Source: Planctomycetota bacterium
GTDB taxonomy: Bacteria; Planctomycetota; UBA1135; GCA-002686595
Reading direction: 5' to 3'
Assembly (NCBI GenBank): GCA_029259595.1
Contig: JAJDEW010000003.1
Span: 1 to 64,000 of the forward strand
Length of the DNA stretch: 64,000 nucleotides
Part shown: positions 16,982-26,548 of the stretch, one piece after another
Numbering within the stretch: position 1 is the first letter of the stretch
Layout: every line of letters begins with the position of its first letter
Notes under the pieces: generated by a model
What the model saw: the letters and a program-made list of their open reading frames with translations, nothing else
What the model was told of the DNA's origin: nothing
Databases searched by the model: none
Made by a program: the position numbers and the translations under genes

Positions 16982-18555
16982 GATCCAGCTCCGGCCTTCA
17001 CCTCGTCGCGCGCCCAGGACGAGAGGATCTCACCGACCTTGTCGGGGTCCGAGGACAGGAGCTCTTCGATCTGGACGCGGGCGAGGAGCTCGGGATCGAG
17101 CTCGCTCGTGTTGCCGGAGGCGTCGTCGGCTCGGCTCTGACTCGTTCCGGTGGTGCCCTTGGAGGACTTGAGCGACTTCAGGAGGACGAGCAGGAAGACG
17201 ACCGCGGAGACGATCTCGACGGCGCGCTCGAGCAGCGTCTCCATCAAGGGATCGGGTTCGGAGACGGGCGCCAGCTCGCCGGCGGACTCTTCGGTCTCCT
17301 CGAGGACTTCCGGTTGGAAGAACGGTACCGACACCGCCTTGAAGTCGTCCGAGCGCTCGGCGTCGAAGCCGACCGCGGCCTTGATGGCCTCGGACAAGCC
17401 CTCGAGCTGTTCGGCAGGGAGGCTCTCGTCGAAGAAGGCCGCGATGCTCAGACGTTGGACCGTCGGGACCGTGCGGACGGTCTGCGTGCGCGTCGTGGAT
17501 GGCCGGTACTCGATCTTCTCTTCGTTGGTCTTCGAGACGAGCGGCTCGACGCTCGCTTGCTTGGGCGAGACGTTGCCGAGGTCGAGGCCGGCGGCTTCGG
17601 ATCCATCGACGACGTTGGCCGAGGCTCCCGGCGTACCGCCGACGGCCAGCGGCGCGCCTAGGGGCGTCTCGGTCGTGTTCTTCGTCTCGGAGATCTTGCT
17701 GCCCTTGCCGCTGGAGGCGTCGACCGTGATCGTGCTCTGGTCGAAGTTCCAGACCGATTCGACGGTCACACGCGCCTTGTTCGGGCCGAGCGTCTCCTCG
17801 AGGATGCGGTTGGCCAGCTCGGCCTTCTCGCGATCGAAGTCCTGCTTGATGGAGAACAGCTCGAGGGGTGTCTCCTCACCCTTGTCCGTCGACCCGCTGA
17901 AGGCCGCGTGACCGGCTTGGTCGGTGACCACGAGGCCGGCCATTTCGATGCCCAAGCCCGCCGAGACCATCCGCGCGACGGTGTAGGCGAGCTCGTTGGT
18001 GAGCCGGTGTGTGCCGGCCATGCGCAGCGTGACCGCAGCCGTGACCGGCTTCTGGCGCGCGCGCATCAGCGGGTTGCGGCTCTCCGGCGACGTCCGCAGG
18101 CTGGCCGAGTGCACCGCCTCGATCGTCTCGATGATGCTCTCCATCTCCTGCCATTCGCGTTTGCGCACGGCCTGGAGTCGCTCTTCGCTGCCCTGGAAGA
18201 CGCTGCCCATCCCCGCATCCGGGCGGATGCCTCGCAGGGGCTTCGTCAGGGCCTCGGCGCCGTAGGCGGCGGCCTTGGCCTCGTTGGTCTTGTTCCGGTC
18301 GACGAAGACCGTGTAGGGCGCCGGCGGCTGGGTGGCATCGAAGGCGATCCCGGCCTCGGACAAGGCGAGCGTGACGCGCGACACCTCCTGGTCGTTGAGC
18401 CCCTGGAAGGCGACCTCCAGGTGCGGGCGGTTGGTCACGACGGCGGTGACCCCGAGCGCGAGGACGAGCGCCAGGCCGACCAATCCGGCGACGGCCTTGG
18501 AGCCGACGCTCGAATCCTTGAGCTGGTCGAACAGAGTCTTGAGGGCGTCGTTCAT
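16978..18555 (-). CDS. fliF: Flagellar MS-ring protein FliF
   Basis: The protein has 525 residues. It has two membrane segments: VAGLVGLALVLALGVTAVV near residue 30 and AVEIVSAVVFLLVLL near residue 455. Between them lies the periplasmic ring-building part, with FQGLNDQEVSRVTLALSEAGIAF and VRKREWQEMESIIETIEAV. The C-terminal cytoplasmic tail (ELLSSDPDKVGEILSSWARDE) is the FliG-binding helix. FliF assembles first and houses the export gate. It is slightly shorter than the enteric protein. Eight bases separate it from fliE and it overlaps fliG. Confidence 0.95.
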   Translation of the reverse strand: MNDALKTLFDQLKDSSVGSKAVAGLVGLALVLALGVTAVVTNRPHLEVAFQGLNDQEVSRVTLALSEAGIAFDATQPPAPYTVFVDRNKTNEAKAAAYGAEALTKPLRGIRPDAGMGSVFQGSEERLQAVRKREWQEMESIIETIEAVHSASLRTSPESRNPLMRARQKPVTAAVTLRMAGTHRLTNELAYTVARMVSAGLGIEMAGLVVTDQAGHAAFSGSTDKGEETPLELFSIKQDFDREKAELANRILEETLGPNKARVTVESVWNFDQSTITVDASSGKGSKISETKNTTETPLGAPLAVGGTPGASANVVDGSEAAGLDLGNVSPKQASVEPLVSKTNEEKIEYRPSTTRTQTVRTVPTVQRLSIAAFFDESLPAEQLEGLSEAIKAAVGFDAERSDDFKAVSVPFFQPEVLEETEESAGELAPVSEPDPLMETLLERAVEIVSAVVFLLVLLKSLKSSKGTTGTSQSRADDASGNTSELDPELLARVQIEELLSSDPDKVGEILSSWARDEVKAGAGS

Positions 18556-18563
18556 CTACAGGC

Positions 18564-18932
18564 TCAGACGTTCATCCGCATCACTTCCCGATACGCGTCC
18601 AGAAGCTTGTTTCGGACCTCCATGGCGTAGCGGAAGGTGAGGTCGGCTTTCTTGAGTTGGACCGCGACCTCGTGGAAGTCGTCGATCTTCCCCGTGACGA
18701 GGTCGGACGGAAGTTGTTCGGCCCGTTGGATCTCGTCCTGAACGGCCTGGATTCCTTGCTCGAGCTTGTCGGCGAAGTCGGTGCGTTCGACGCCCTTGGC
18801 TTCCGGAGTCGCGGCGTTCGCCACGGTCCGTGCCAGGTCCTGGACGTGGCTGGCCGACTTCGTTTGCTCCTTGAGCGCGGCGAGCAAGGCCTCGCGCGCC
18901 AGGGAGCCGGATTGTCCGATGCGGTTCGACAT
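18564..18932 (-). CDS. fliE: Flagellar hook-basal body protein FliE
   Basis: The protein has 122 residues. The C-terminal half (DDFHEVAVQLKKADLTFRYAMEVRNKLLDAYREVMRMNV) carries the FliE pattern ending in the almost invariant ...NKL-x-x-AY-x-E-x-M-x-MxV (quoted here for its key residues). FliE joins the MS ring to the proximal rod and is the first rod-type export substrate. The N-terminal half is helical and variable. It lies 20 bases after flgC and eight bases before fliF, the usual order flgB-flgC-fliE-fliF. Confidence 0.93.
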   Translation of the reverse strand: MSNRIGQSGSLAREALLAALKEQTKSASHVQDLARTVANAATPEAKGVERTDFADKLEQGIQAVQDEIQRAEQLPSDLVTGKIDDFHEVAVQLKKADLTFRYAMEVRNKLLDAYREVMRMNV

Positions 18933-18952
18933 CGTGGTTCTTCAGGCGCGGA

Positions 18953-19381
18953 TCAACGCGCGAGCTCGAGGGCTCGCTGTGCCATGCGCATGAAGTTCTC
19001 CTGAGCGGTCAAGTTGGCCTCGTAGGCCCGCAGCGAAGTGATCAGGTCGGCCATCTCCATGACGACGTTGATGTTCGGGTAGGACACCATTCCGTCGCTG
19101 TCCGCATCCGGGTGCGTGGGCTCGAGGATGCGCTGGAAGGGCGAGTAGTCCTCGACGACCTTCGTGACCGCGACGCCGGTGGGGCGCTTCGGACCGAGGT
19201 CGGAGTCGCCCATGACCGGTTCGAACACCACCAGCTTGCGCCGGTAGGGGGAGCCCGTTTCGGTGCGCGTGGTCCGGGCGTTGGCGATGTTCTCCGCGAT
19301 GATGTCGACGCGCGTTCGCTCGGCCGTCAAGGCGGTAGCCGACGAGCGCATGCCCGTGAAGAGTTGGTTGATTCCACCCAT
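18953..19381 (-). CDS. flgC: Flagellar proximal rod protein FlgC
   Basis: The protein has 142 residues, normal for FlgC. The N-terminal rod signature is present (MRSSATALTAERTRVDIIAENIANARTT), as is the C-terminal one (GMVSYPNINVVMEMADLITSLRAYEANL). These two helices form the D0 coiled coil of the proximal rod. It is exported by the flagellar apparatus without a signal peptide. It starts one base from the flgB stop, so the two are read together. Confidence 0.95.
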   Translation of the reverse strand: MGGINQLFTGMRSSATALTAERTRVDIIAENIANARTTRTETGSPYRRKLVVFEPVMGDSDLGPKRPTGVAVTKVVEDYSPFQRILEPTHPDADSDGMVSYPNINVVMEMADLITSLRAYEANLTAQENFMRMAQRALELAR

Positions 19382-19382
19382 C

Positions 19383-19751
19383 TCAGCGTCCTTCGGTCAC
19401 GGCGGTTTGCATCAGCTGGAAGTGTGCGGACAGGATGGCCGCATAGGTTTCGTACATGAGCCGGTTCTCGCGCATCGAGTTCAGCTCGGCTTCGAGGCTG
19501 ACGTTGTTGCCATCGGGCCTTCGCGGAGAGAGCTCGTCGAGCTCGACGGTCGGCTGCACGCTCTCCAGGACGTCCTCTTCGCGGCGCCCCTCGCTCATCT
19601 GCCGAGAGAGGAGGTCTTCGAAGCGGACCACGCGCCGGAGATAGCCCGGCGTGTTCTGGTTCGCGATGTTGGCCGAGATGACGCGCGAGCGAAGCTCGGC
19701 CGCTTCGAGCAGGCGCGTCAGCAGGGCAGGCTGAGAGCCGACGGCGTCCAT
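19383..19751 (-). CDS. flgB: Flagellar proximal rod protein FlgB
   Basis: The protein has 122 residues. VISANIANQNTPGYLRRVVRFEDLL is the N-terminal rod motif (x-N-I-A-N-x-x-TPGY). The C-terminus ENRLMYETYAAILSAHFQLM is the matching helix. FlgB is among the first rod subunits on FliE. It starts 17 bases after the stop of the sigma-54 response regulator, which suggests the structural genes are in the same transcript as the regulator. No separate promoter is obvious in that short gap. Confidence 0.93.
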   Translation of the reverse strand: MDAVGSQPALLTRLLEAAELRSRVISANIANQNTPGYLRRVVRFEDLLSRQMSEGRREEDVLESVQPTVELDELSPRRPDGNNVSLEAELNSMRENRLMYETYAAILSAHFQLMQTAVTEGR

Positions 19752-19768
19752 GGCAGGCCCGGGGAGCG

Positions 19769-21181
<1,413 letters not shown>

Positions 21182-21214
21182 GGTTCTAGATGACTCTGGA
21201 GATGCTTGGGGTGA

Positions 21215-22438
21215 TCAGCCGTCAGAGGGGGGCGACTGACAAGGGATGTGAAGTGAGATTTGCGCCCCGCCGAGCGGCGACGGCTCTGAGTGGATTTGGA
21301 CGTTGCCACCGTGCAGCTGGGCGATCGTGGACACGAGCGCGAGCCCGAGTCCCGTGCCTTCCGCACGCGTGGTGAAGAACGGATCGAGAACCTTCTGCCG
21401 AACCTCGGAGCTGATACCCGGACCGGAGTCGGAAACCGTTGCCACGATCTCTCCTTCGTCGAAATCCAGGATTAGCTTGAGAGGTCCCTTGTTTCCCATC
21501 GCGTCGGCCGCGTTCACGAGCAGGTTCCGCAGGGCTTGGCGCAGCTTGATGCGATCGCCGGTGAAGGCCGGGGCATGGTTTTCGATCCGAATGTCGAGGG
21601 CGCCCCGCTCCACGATCTCGCCGAATGCCGTCCGCACGGCGCTCTCGAGCAGCTCCTCACCGTCGATCTCCTCGAGCCGCAGGCGCTCGGGACTCCCGAA
21701 GGTCAGCATGTTCTCGATGATCGCGTCCGCCTCGATCGAGCCCTCGACGATCAGGTGTGCCCAACGCTCGTGGAGCGGGTCGGTGAGCCCCTGGCGGACG
21801 AGCAGGGAGGCGAAGCCCTTGATCGCGTTCAAGGGGTTGCGGATCTCGTGCGCGATGCCGGCCGCCATGGTTCCCAGGGCGGCCATCTTGTCCGCGGCGT
21901 GCAGGCGTTCGGTGAGGCGCTTGCGCTCGGTGCAGTCCTCGATGATCTCGACCGAACCGTCCAGACGGTCCTGAGTCCCGTCGGAGTCGGCCGCGACGAC
22001 GATCGGGGAGTAGCTCGAGGCCAGGAACGCGCGGCGGCCGTTGGCCACGGTGACTTCGCGTGCTTCGCCGTCCGAGACCTCGGCGCGAAGAGCGGGGTGC
22101 TCGCGACGGCCGAGGAGCTCGGCCTCGCTTTCCCCGAGAATGCGCGACGTGGCCCCGTTGACCCGCACGATCGTTCCGTTCGTGTCTCGGACGACGACGC
22201 CGGTCGGGAGGGAGTCGAGGACGGCCTCGAGATGCCCCTTCAAGGCGTCCAGCTCCCAGACCTTGCGCTCGAGCTCCTCGTTGGCGCGACAGAGCTCGTT
22301 CTCGACGCGCAGGGCGCGCTGCTCGAGCTCGCTGTAGCTCCGCTGGAGGTTGTCGAGGATCAGCGGGAACGAGCGAACGATGTCCTCGATACCCGCGTCG
22401 GCCATCGGAGTGGGGTGCAGAAGTCCGTTGTTCTTCAC
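21215..22438 (-). CDS. Cytosolic PAS histidine kinase, probable partner of the adjacent sigma-54 regulator
   Basis: The protein is about 407 residues with no membrane segment. A coiled coil (LQRSYSELEQRALRVENEL) is followed by a PAS domain ([23 protein letters not shown]), then a HisKA box (MAAGIAHEIRNPLNAIKG, His in AHEIRNP). The HATPase domain has the N box LRNLLVNAADAMG, the G1 box DSGPGIS and the G2 box GTGLGLALV. FleS, FlrB and FlgS kinases share this soluble, HAMP-less design. I start at GTG 22438, which overlaps the upstream stop in a GTGA. An in-frame ATG at 22489 would lie inside the previous gene. It ends 33 bases before the response regulator. Confidence 0.87.
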   Translation of the reverse strand: MKNNGLLHPTPMADAGIEDIVRSFPLILDNLQRSYSELEQRALRVENELCRANEELERKVWELDALKGHLEAVLDSLPTGVVVRDTNGTIVRVNGATSRILGESEAELLGRREHPALRAEVSDGEAREVTVANGRRAFLASSYSPIVVAADSDGTQDRLDGSVEIIEDCTERKRLTERLHAADKMAALGTMAAGIAHEIRNPLNAIKGFASLLVRQGLTDPLHERWAHLIVEGSIEADAIIENMLTFGSPERLRLEEIDGEELLESAVRTAFGEIVERGALDIRIENHAPAFTGDRIKLRQALRNLLVNAADAMGNKGPLKLILDFDEGEIVATVSDSGPGISSEVRQKVLDPFFTTRAEGTGLGLALVSTIAQLHGGNVQIHSEPSPLGGAQISLHIPCQSPPSDG

Positions 22439-23253
22439 GAGTCTTTCTTCTTTCCGCCGGGCATGCGTTCCAGGAACGACTGCTTCCAACGCAGGAACTC
22501 GAGGTCGGCCTTCGCGCGCTGGGCTTCGTAGCCCTCCGGGTCGACCAGCAGGACGGTCTCCAGCGTCTGGATCGCGTCATCGATGCGGTCGAGCTTCTCC
22601 AGCGTGCGCGCCTTCCAGTAGAGCGCCTGCATGTCGTTGTCGAGCGGCTCCAGCAAGGCGAGAGCGCGGCGATACCGGCGCGCGTGATAGCTCGCGCGCG
22701 CCTCACCCAGACGGTCGGCGCTGTACCCGAGCGCCTGCGCCGTCAGGTCCTTCGGATCGTCCTTCGTCACCGCCGGCACCGTGTGCTCGGTGCGCGGCTT
22801 GTCGGGGCTCTGGTTGCCGAGCCCCTGGAGCGCGCGGCGCAGCGTCTCGTTCATGCCGGTCGGAAGCTCCGTGCTCGCGCGCGGTCCGATCGGAATGCCC
22901 TGGAGGGGTGCGCCGGGCGGCGGGGCGATGCCCACGATGCCCTGGTCGCTGGCGACGTCGAGCGTGTCGAGCTCCATCTGCAAGAGGTTGACCTCGTTGC
23001 GAAGGGCGACCAGGCGGTCGTCGCGCTGCATCGGGTCGAGGATGGGTGCCTCGGTCGCGGAGGCGACCAGCCCGAAGGCAGTCTCGGGCTGGGTGAGGGT
23101 CTGCTCGCGGATGCCGGCCAGCACTTCGATCGCACGCGTGGTCTCGGCCAACGCGTTCTCGAGTGCGGCGACCTCTTGGTCTCCGAGGAGGGCGCTCGGC
23201 ACCAGGACGAAAGCCCCGAGTCCCGTGGCGATGGCGGCTTGGAATTTCATCAT
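22435..23253 (-). CDS. Exported TPR-like protein of unknown function in the flagellar run
   Basis: The protein is about 272 residues. The N-terminal segment MMKFQAAIATGLGAFVLVPSALLG looks like a cleavable signal peptide. Helical heptads (VAALENALAETTRAIEVL) follow, then a proline/glycine linker. Two or three TPR-like repeats are near the C-terminus (ARRYRRALALLEPLDNDMQALYWKARTLEKLDRIDDAIQTLETVL). The tail is basic (GGKKKDS). It should act in the periplasm or at the outer membrane as a protein-binding scaffold. The start at 23253 (or the adjacent ATG 23250) excludes an upstream open frame that overlaps the neighbouring gene and has no protein-like character. I do not recognise the family. Confidence 0.75.
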   Translation of the reverse strand: MMKFQAAIATGLGAFVLVPSALLGDQEVAALENALAETTRAIEVLAGIREQTLTQPETAFGLVASATEAPILDPMQRDDRLVALRNEVNLLQMELDTLDVASDQGIVGIAPPPGAPLQGIPIGPRASTELPTGMNETLRRALQGLGNQSPDKPRTEHTVPAVTKDDPKDLTAQALGYSADRLGEARASYHARRYRRALALLEPLDNDMQALYWKARTLEKLDRIDDAIQTLETVLLVDPEGYEAQRAKADLEFLRWKQSFLERMPGGKKKDS

Positions 23254-23272
23254 CTCGTGTGGCCTCGGCGGC

Positions 23273-24745
23273 TCAGTACTTGCCTCGATAGGCATCGATC
23301 GCGCGGTCGAACTGACCGTTCTTCTCGAGCAACTTGGCTGTGGCGACGTCCAGACGGCCCCGGTCTTCGAGCGACTCGAACTCGGGCCGCACCTCCGACA
23401 GGGTTTCGACCGCGGCCTCGAGCCCTTCCAGGGCGTGCACGCACTCGGCCCATGCGATGCAAACGCGCACGCCTTCGGCCGCAGGCAATGCGCCGCGACC
23501 GAGGAACAGGGCTTCGAGCGTGGTGGAGGCCTTCTCGAACTGCTCCGCTTCGATGAGGCGTTCGATCGAGTCGATGCGCCCGCGGAGCCCGGAGTCACTG
23601 TCTTCGGCGTCGACTTCGAAGCCGAGCCGGCGGCGCGCTTCGCGCCAGTACTTCCGCAGGGGCTCGTCGAGCCCGTAGGCTTCCGCCTCGCGGCACACGA
23701 AGAGGGCGCTCAGCTCGTCATCGGCTTCGAGGGCGAGCCGCGCGGCCTGTTCGAGGGCGATGACCTTGCGCTCGTCCGGTGCCTCTCGGGAGTAGAGGAG
23801 CCAGGCGCGACCGGCTTCCGCCGGAAGGCCGACGCCTTCCAGGGCGGCCGCACGGATGCGCAGCGAGTCTCGCACCGAAAGCGGATCCATGCCGGCCTGT
23901 GCTTGATCGATGACGCGCAGCGCCTCCATCGGACGGCCGAGCGCGTTCAGGCACTCCGCGCGGGTCAAGAGCCGCTCGGTCAGCTCGAGCGGGTCGGCCG
24001 TGGGATAGTCCGTGTCGAGAGCATTCAGGATGAAGCGCGCGCTCTCGGGGTTGCCCAGCTCGAGATTGCAGCGTGCGAGCTCCAAGCGGGACGCGGTCTG
24101 GTACTCCACCGCTTCGGGCAGGCTCGCGAGCTCACGGAACTGGATGCTCGCCTCGGCCCACTTGTCCATCCGCTTGAGCACGCGACCGGAGCGCATGTAG
24201 GCTTCCGGCACGTTCTTCGACGTCGGGTACTTCTCGATGACCGCCTGGTAGTGGGAGTTGGCCGCGGAAAGGTCGCCGCGGATCTCTGCCAGCTCGCCCT
24301 GGGACAGTCGCGCCGAGGACGCCAGGAGGTGGCCGGGGAAGCGCGTGCTGGCCCGCAGCCAGGCCGCCGAGGCGAAGTCGAAGAGGTCTTCGGTGTTCTC
24401 GGCTTCGGAGATGCCGGGCAGGATCGTGATCGTGTCGCGCCTGAGCTCGAAGCGCATCCCCAGGCTCCCGAGCGCGTACTCGAGCACCTGATCCAGGGGG
24501 CGACGCGTGAGGCTGACGGTGACCAAGGAGGCGTCGTCGAAACCTGAGAGGCCCTCGATGACGCGTCCGGAACGCTGGCCGACCTCTCGCAGGAGACTCT
24601 TCAGGGTGACGCTGTCGGCGCGCACCGACCACCACTGCATGCCGTCGATCGTCTCGGCGTGGACGGACAGGTCGCTCATCGACCGGTACGAGTCGGGAGG
24701 GCCCTGGGAGAGCAGCATCACCGCCATCGCTACGAGGGACTTCAC
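23273..24745 (-). CDS. Exported protein with STN (secretin/TonB N-terminal) domain and TPR repeats
   Basis: The protein has 490 residues. A short hydrophobic signal (MKSLVAMAVMLLSQG) is followed at about residues 40-110 by a region with the STN pattern: SVRADSVTLKSLLREVGQRSG, VTVSLTRRPLDQVLEYAL, MRFELRRDTITILPG. The remaining ~370 residues are tandem TPR-like helix pairs (AANSHYQAVIEKYPTSKNVPEAYMRS and others). STN domains usually occur in outer-membrane secretins or TonB-dependent proteins. Here the domain stands alone with TPRs and no beta-barrel. The stop and the start of the next gene are close, and its own start overlaps the preceding gene by four bases. This is a periplasmic scaffold of unknown role, possibly linked to flagellar assembly by location. 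Confidence 0.75.
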   Translation of the reverse strand: MKSLVAMAVMLLSQGPPDSYRSMSDLSVHAETIDGMQWWSVRADSVTLKSLLREVGQRSGRVIEGLSGFDDASLVTVSLTRRPLDQVLEYALGSLGMRFELRRDTITILPGISEAENTEDLFDFASAAWLRASTRFPGHLLASSARLSQGELAEIRGDLSAANSHYQAVIEKYPTSKNVPEAYMRSGRVLKRMDKWAEASIQFRELASLPEAVEYQTASRLELARCNLELGNPESARFILNALDTDYPTADPLELTERLLTRAECLNALGRPMEALRVIDQAQAGMDPLSVRDSLRIRAAALEGVGLPAEAGRAWLLYSREAPDERKVIALEQAARLALEADDELSALFVCREAEAYGLDEPLRKYWREARRRLGFEVDAEDSDSGLRGRIDSIERLIEAEQFEKASTTLEALFLGRGALPAAEGVRVCIAWAECVHALEGLEAAVETLSEVRPEFESLEDRGRLDVATAKLLEKNGQFDRAIDAYRGKY

Positions 24746-25605
24746 CGGGTTGCTTCCCGTGTCAATGCCTCGAGGTGAATCGACTGCGCCAGCAGGTAAT
24801 TGGCGCGGGATTCGACCTTCTGCCTCTCGTCGGGATCGAGCCGATCCACGATCGAGAGCAGCGAGTAGATGCGTTGGCGTGCGACGGCGTACTGGCCCTT
24901 GGCGATGTCATCGCGCACCAGATCGAAGGTGGGATGATTCGATGCGACCGGAGCGGAGACCGGGGTGATCGCATGCTGCAGGGAAGCCGACTGCAGGTAG
25001 GCCTCCTGCTTGATCTCGCCGGCCGTCTTCGCGAACTGGCCGATCTCGTCCTTGATCTCCGTGCGCATGTCGCCGGCCGAGCGGAGCACGAAGAACGCGA
25101 CGAGGGCGTTCATCGTCGTCACGGTGGCGATCAAGAGAAGCATGCCGCGGGACAGCCCGCTGGAGGCAGCCGCTGGAGCGCCGGGCTGCTGCGCGTAGTA
25201 GACCGCCGGCGCGGGCGCATGGGCGGGTGCGACCTGTGCCGGGGCATGCCCTTGGGGTTGGGCAGGAGCAAAGCCCGGTGCCACCGCTGGAGTCGGAAGC
25301 GCGGCAGGGGCGTGGGCCTGCGCTGCGGCGGCCGGCGCGGCAGGAGGCGGACTCGCGGCGGACGGCGCACTCGCGACCGGAGGCGGTGGCGGGGCGCTGG
25401 CGGGGGTTGCGGCCACGTCCTCGACGCCGATCAGCTCGTCGTCGCTGGCGCCCTCCATGGCCGAAACACCTTCATCGTCGAAGGACGCGAAGATGTCTTC
25501 GAGGGCGATGTCGTCCTCGTTGCGCGCTTCGCGCTCGATTTCGTCGAAGTCGAAGAGATCTTCGTCCAGATCGAACTCGGTCTCGCCTTTGGCTTTGGTC
25601 ATCAA
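24742..25605 (-). CDS. Single-pass membrane protein with acidic N-terminus and Pro/Ala linker, unknown function
   Basis: The protein has 287 residues. Residues 1-65 are strongly acidic (FDLDEDLFDFDEIERE, DDIALEDIFASFDDEG). Residues ~66-150 are Pro/Ala rich and disordered. A membrane helix GMLLLIATVTTMNALVAFFVL is at about 157-177. The C-terminal ~110 residues are helical. This suggests a cytoplasmic acidic docking region tethered to the membrane and a periplasmic helical domain that could meet the STN-TPR protein encoded next (ATGA overlap). I do not recognise the family. A second ATG lies one codon downstream. Confidence 0.7.
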   Translation of the reverse strand: MMTKAKGETEFDLDEDLFDFDEIEREARNEDDIALEDIFASFDDEGVSAMEGASDDELIGVEDVAATPASAPPPPPVASAPSAASPPPAAPAAAAQAHAPAALPTPAVAPGFAPAQPQGHAPAQVAPAHAPAPAVYYAQQPGAPAAASSGLSRGMLLLIATVTTMNALVAFFVLRSAGDMRTEIKDEIGQFAKTAGEIKQEAYLQSASLQHAITPVSAPVASNHPTFDLVRDDIAKGQYAVARQRIYSLLSIVDRLDPDERQKVESRANYLLAQSIHLEALTREATR

Positions 25606-25615
25606 CCGAGTCTCC

Positions 25616-26548
25616 CTACGGGAGCGGCCGGACAGGCTCGACGTCGGGGACGGCGAGGAGGCGACCCGTGGTCACGGCGAGGGTCGGAGGGACTTGGAGA
25701 GTGTCGGCGGACATGTCGAAGCGAAGCGCTCCCAAGAGGCGGCGAGCGCTTTCCGGAACGAGGTAGTCGATCTCGGTGAAGTCGAGCGGATCGTCTCCGA
25801 AGAGGACGGGGTAGAGCCGGAACTCGAGAGTGATGCGGATGCCCGTCGCGAGCGGAGAGACTTCGAGCATCTCGCACAGCTCGCGGGCTCGGGCGAGACC
25901 GCCCGAAGCGTGAAACTCGTCGAAGAAGCTCGTGCCCCAGTCGCGAACGACGATCTCGATCGTCGAGCGGTCGTGCATCTCGATGCCGACGCGGATCGGG
26001 CGTCCGTCTTCTTGCGCGTAGCCGTGCCGCCAGGCGTTGTCGACAATCTCGCTGAGAGCGCTCGCGACCCGCACGCGGTGGGACGGTCCGACGCCGCGCT
26101 GAACGAGGAAGGCGGCGAGGTCGCGCGCGGCTTCCTGGGTGGAGAACGGGCTCGACGAGTAGGTCGTCTCGTAGCGATCCACCCGGCGCGCGACCGATTC
26201 GATCAGGTCGACGGCGTACGAAGGTGAAACGGGATCGACGCACAGGGCGGAGACCCCGATCCGGCAGGCGGCCTGGGCCGACTCGAAGTGCTTGTCCCGC
26301 AGGGCGACCACGGACGGTGTACGGTTGCCACGGGCCTTGTAGCGCTCGAGGTCTTCGATGTCGTTCCCGGGCGGAGCGAAGAAGATCACGTCGACGTGCT
26401 TGGCAGCCAGCTCGCCGATGAGGTGGACGAAGACGACCTCGTGGTCGCGCTCGCGGAGAGTCTGCGAGAGCTCCTGGACGAAGCGCCGCTCGGGATCGAC
26501 GAGGGCGACGCGCAAGGGCTGCTTCGGGGGCGGTAGAAGGTTCTTCAC
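25616..26548 (-). CDS. Pseudo-receiver fused to an RsbW/SpoIIAB-type ATP-binding domain
   Basis: The protein has 310 residues. Residues ~12-115 fold-match a response-regulator receiver (LRVALVDPERRFVQELSQTL, HVDVIFFAPPGNDIEDLE), but the usual phospho-acceptor aspartate after the third strand is replaced (FFAPPGND), so it is probably not phosphorylated. Residues ~150-250 are an anti-sigma-type HATPase: RVASALSEIVDNAWRHGY has the N-box Glu and Asn, and IEIVVRDWGTSFFDEF the G1 box. Such domains in RsbW/SpoIIAB bind sigma factors and phosphorylate anti-anti-sigma proteins. The last ~60 residues are unassigned. It overlaps the upstream kinase by four bases. A partner-switching role in flagellar control is inference. 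Confidence 0.72.
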   Translation of the reverse strand: MKNLLPPPKQPLRVALVDPERRFVQELSQTLRERDHEVVFVHLIGELAAKHVDVIFFAPPGNDIEDLERYKARGNRTPSVVALRDKHFESAQAACRIGVSALCVDPVSPSYAVDLIESVARRVDRYETTYSSSPFSTQEAARDLAAFLVQRGVGPSHRVRVASALSEIVDNAWRHGYAQEDGRPIRVGIEMHDRSTIEIVVRDWGTSFFDEFHASGGLARARELCEMLEVSPLATGIRITLEFRLYPVLFGDDPLDFTEIDYLVPESARRLLGALRFDMSADTLQVPPTLAVTTGRLLAVPDVEPVRPLP

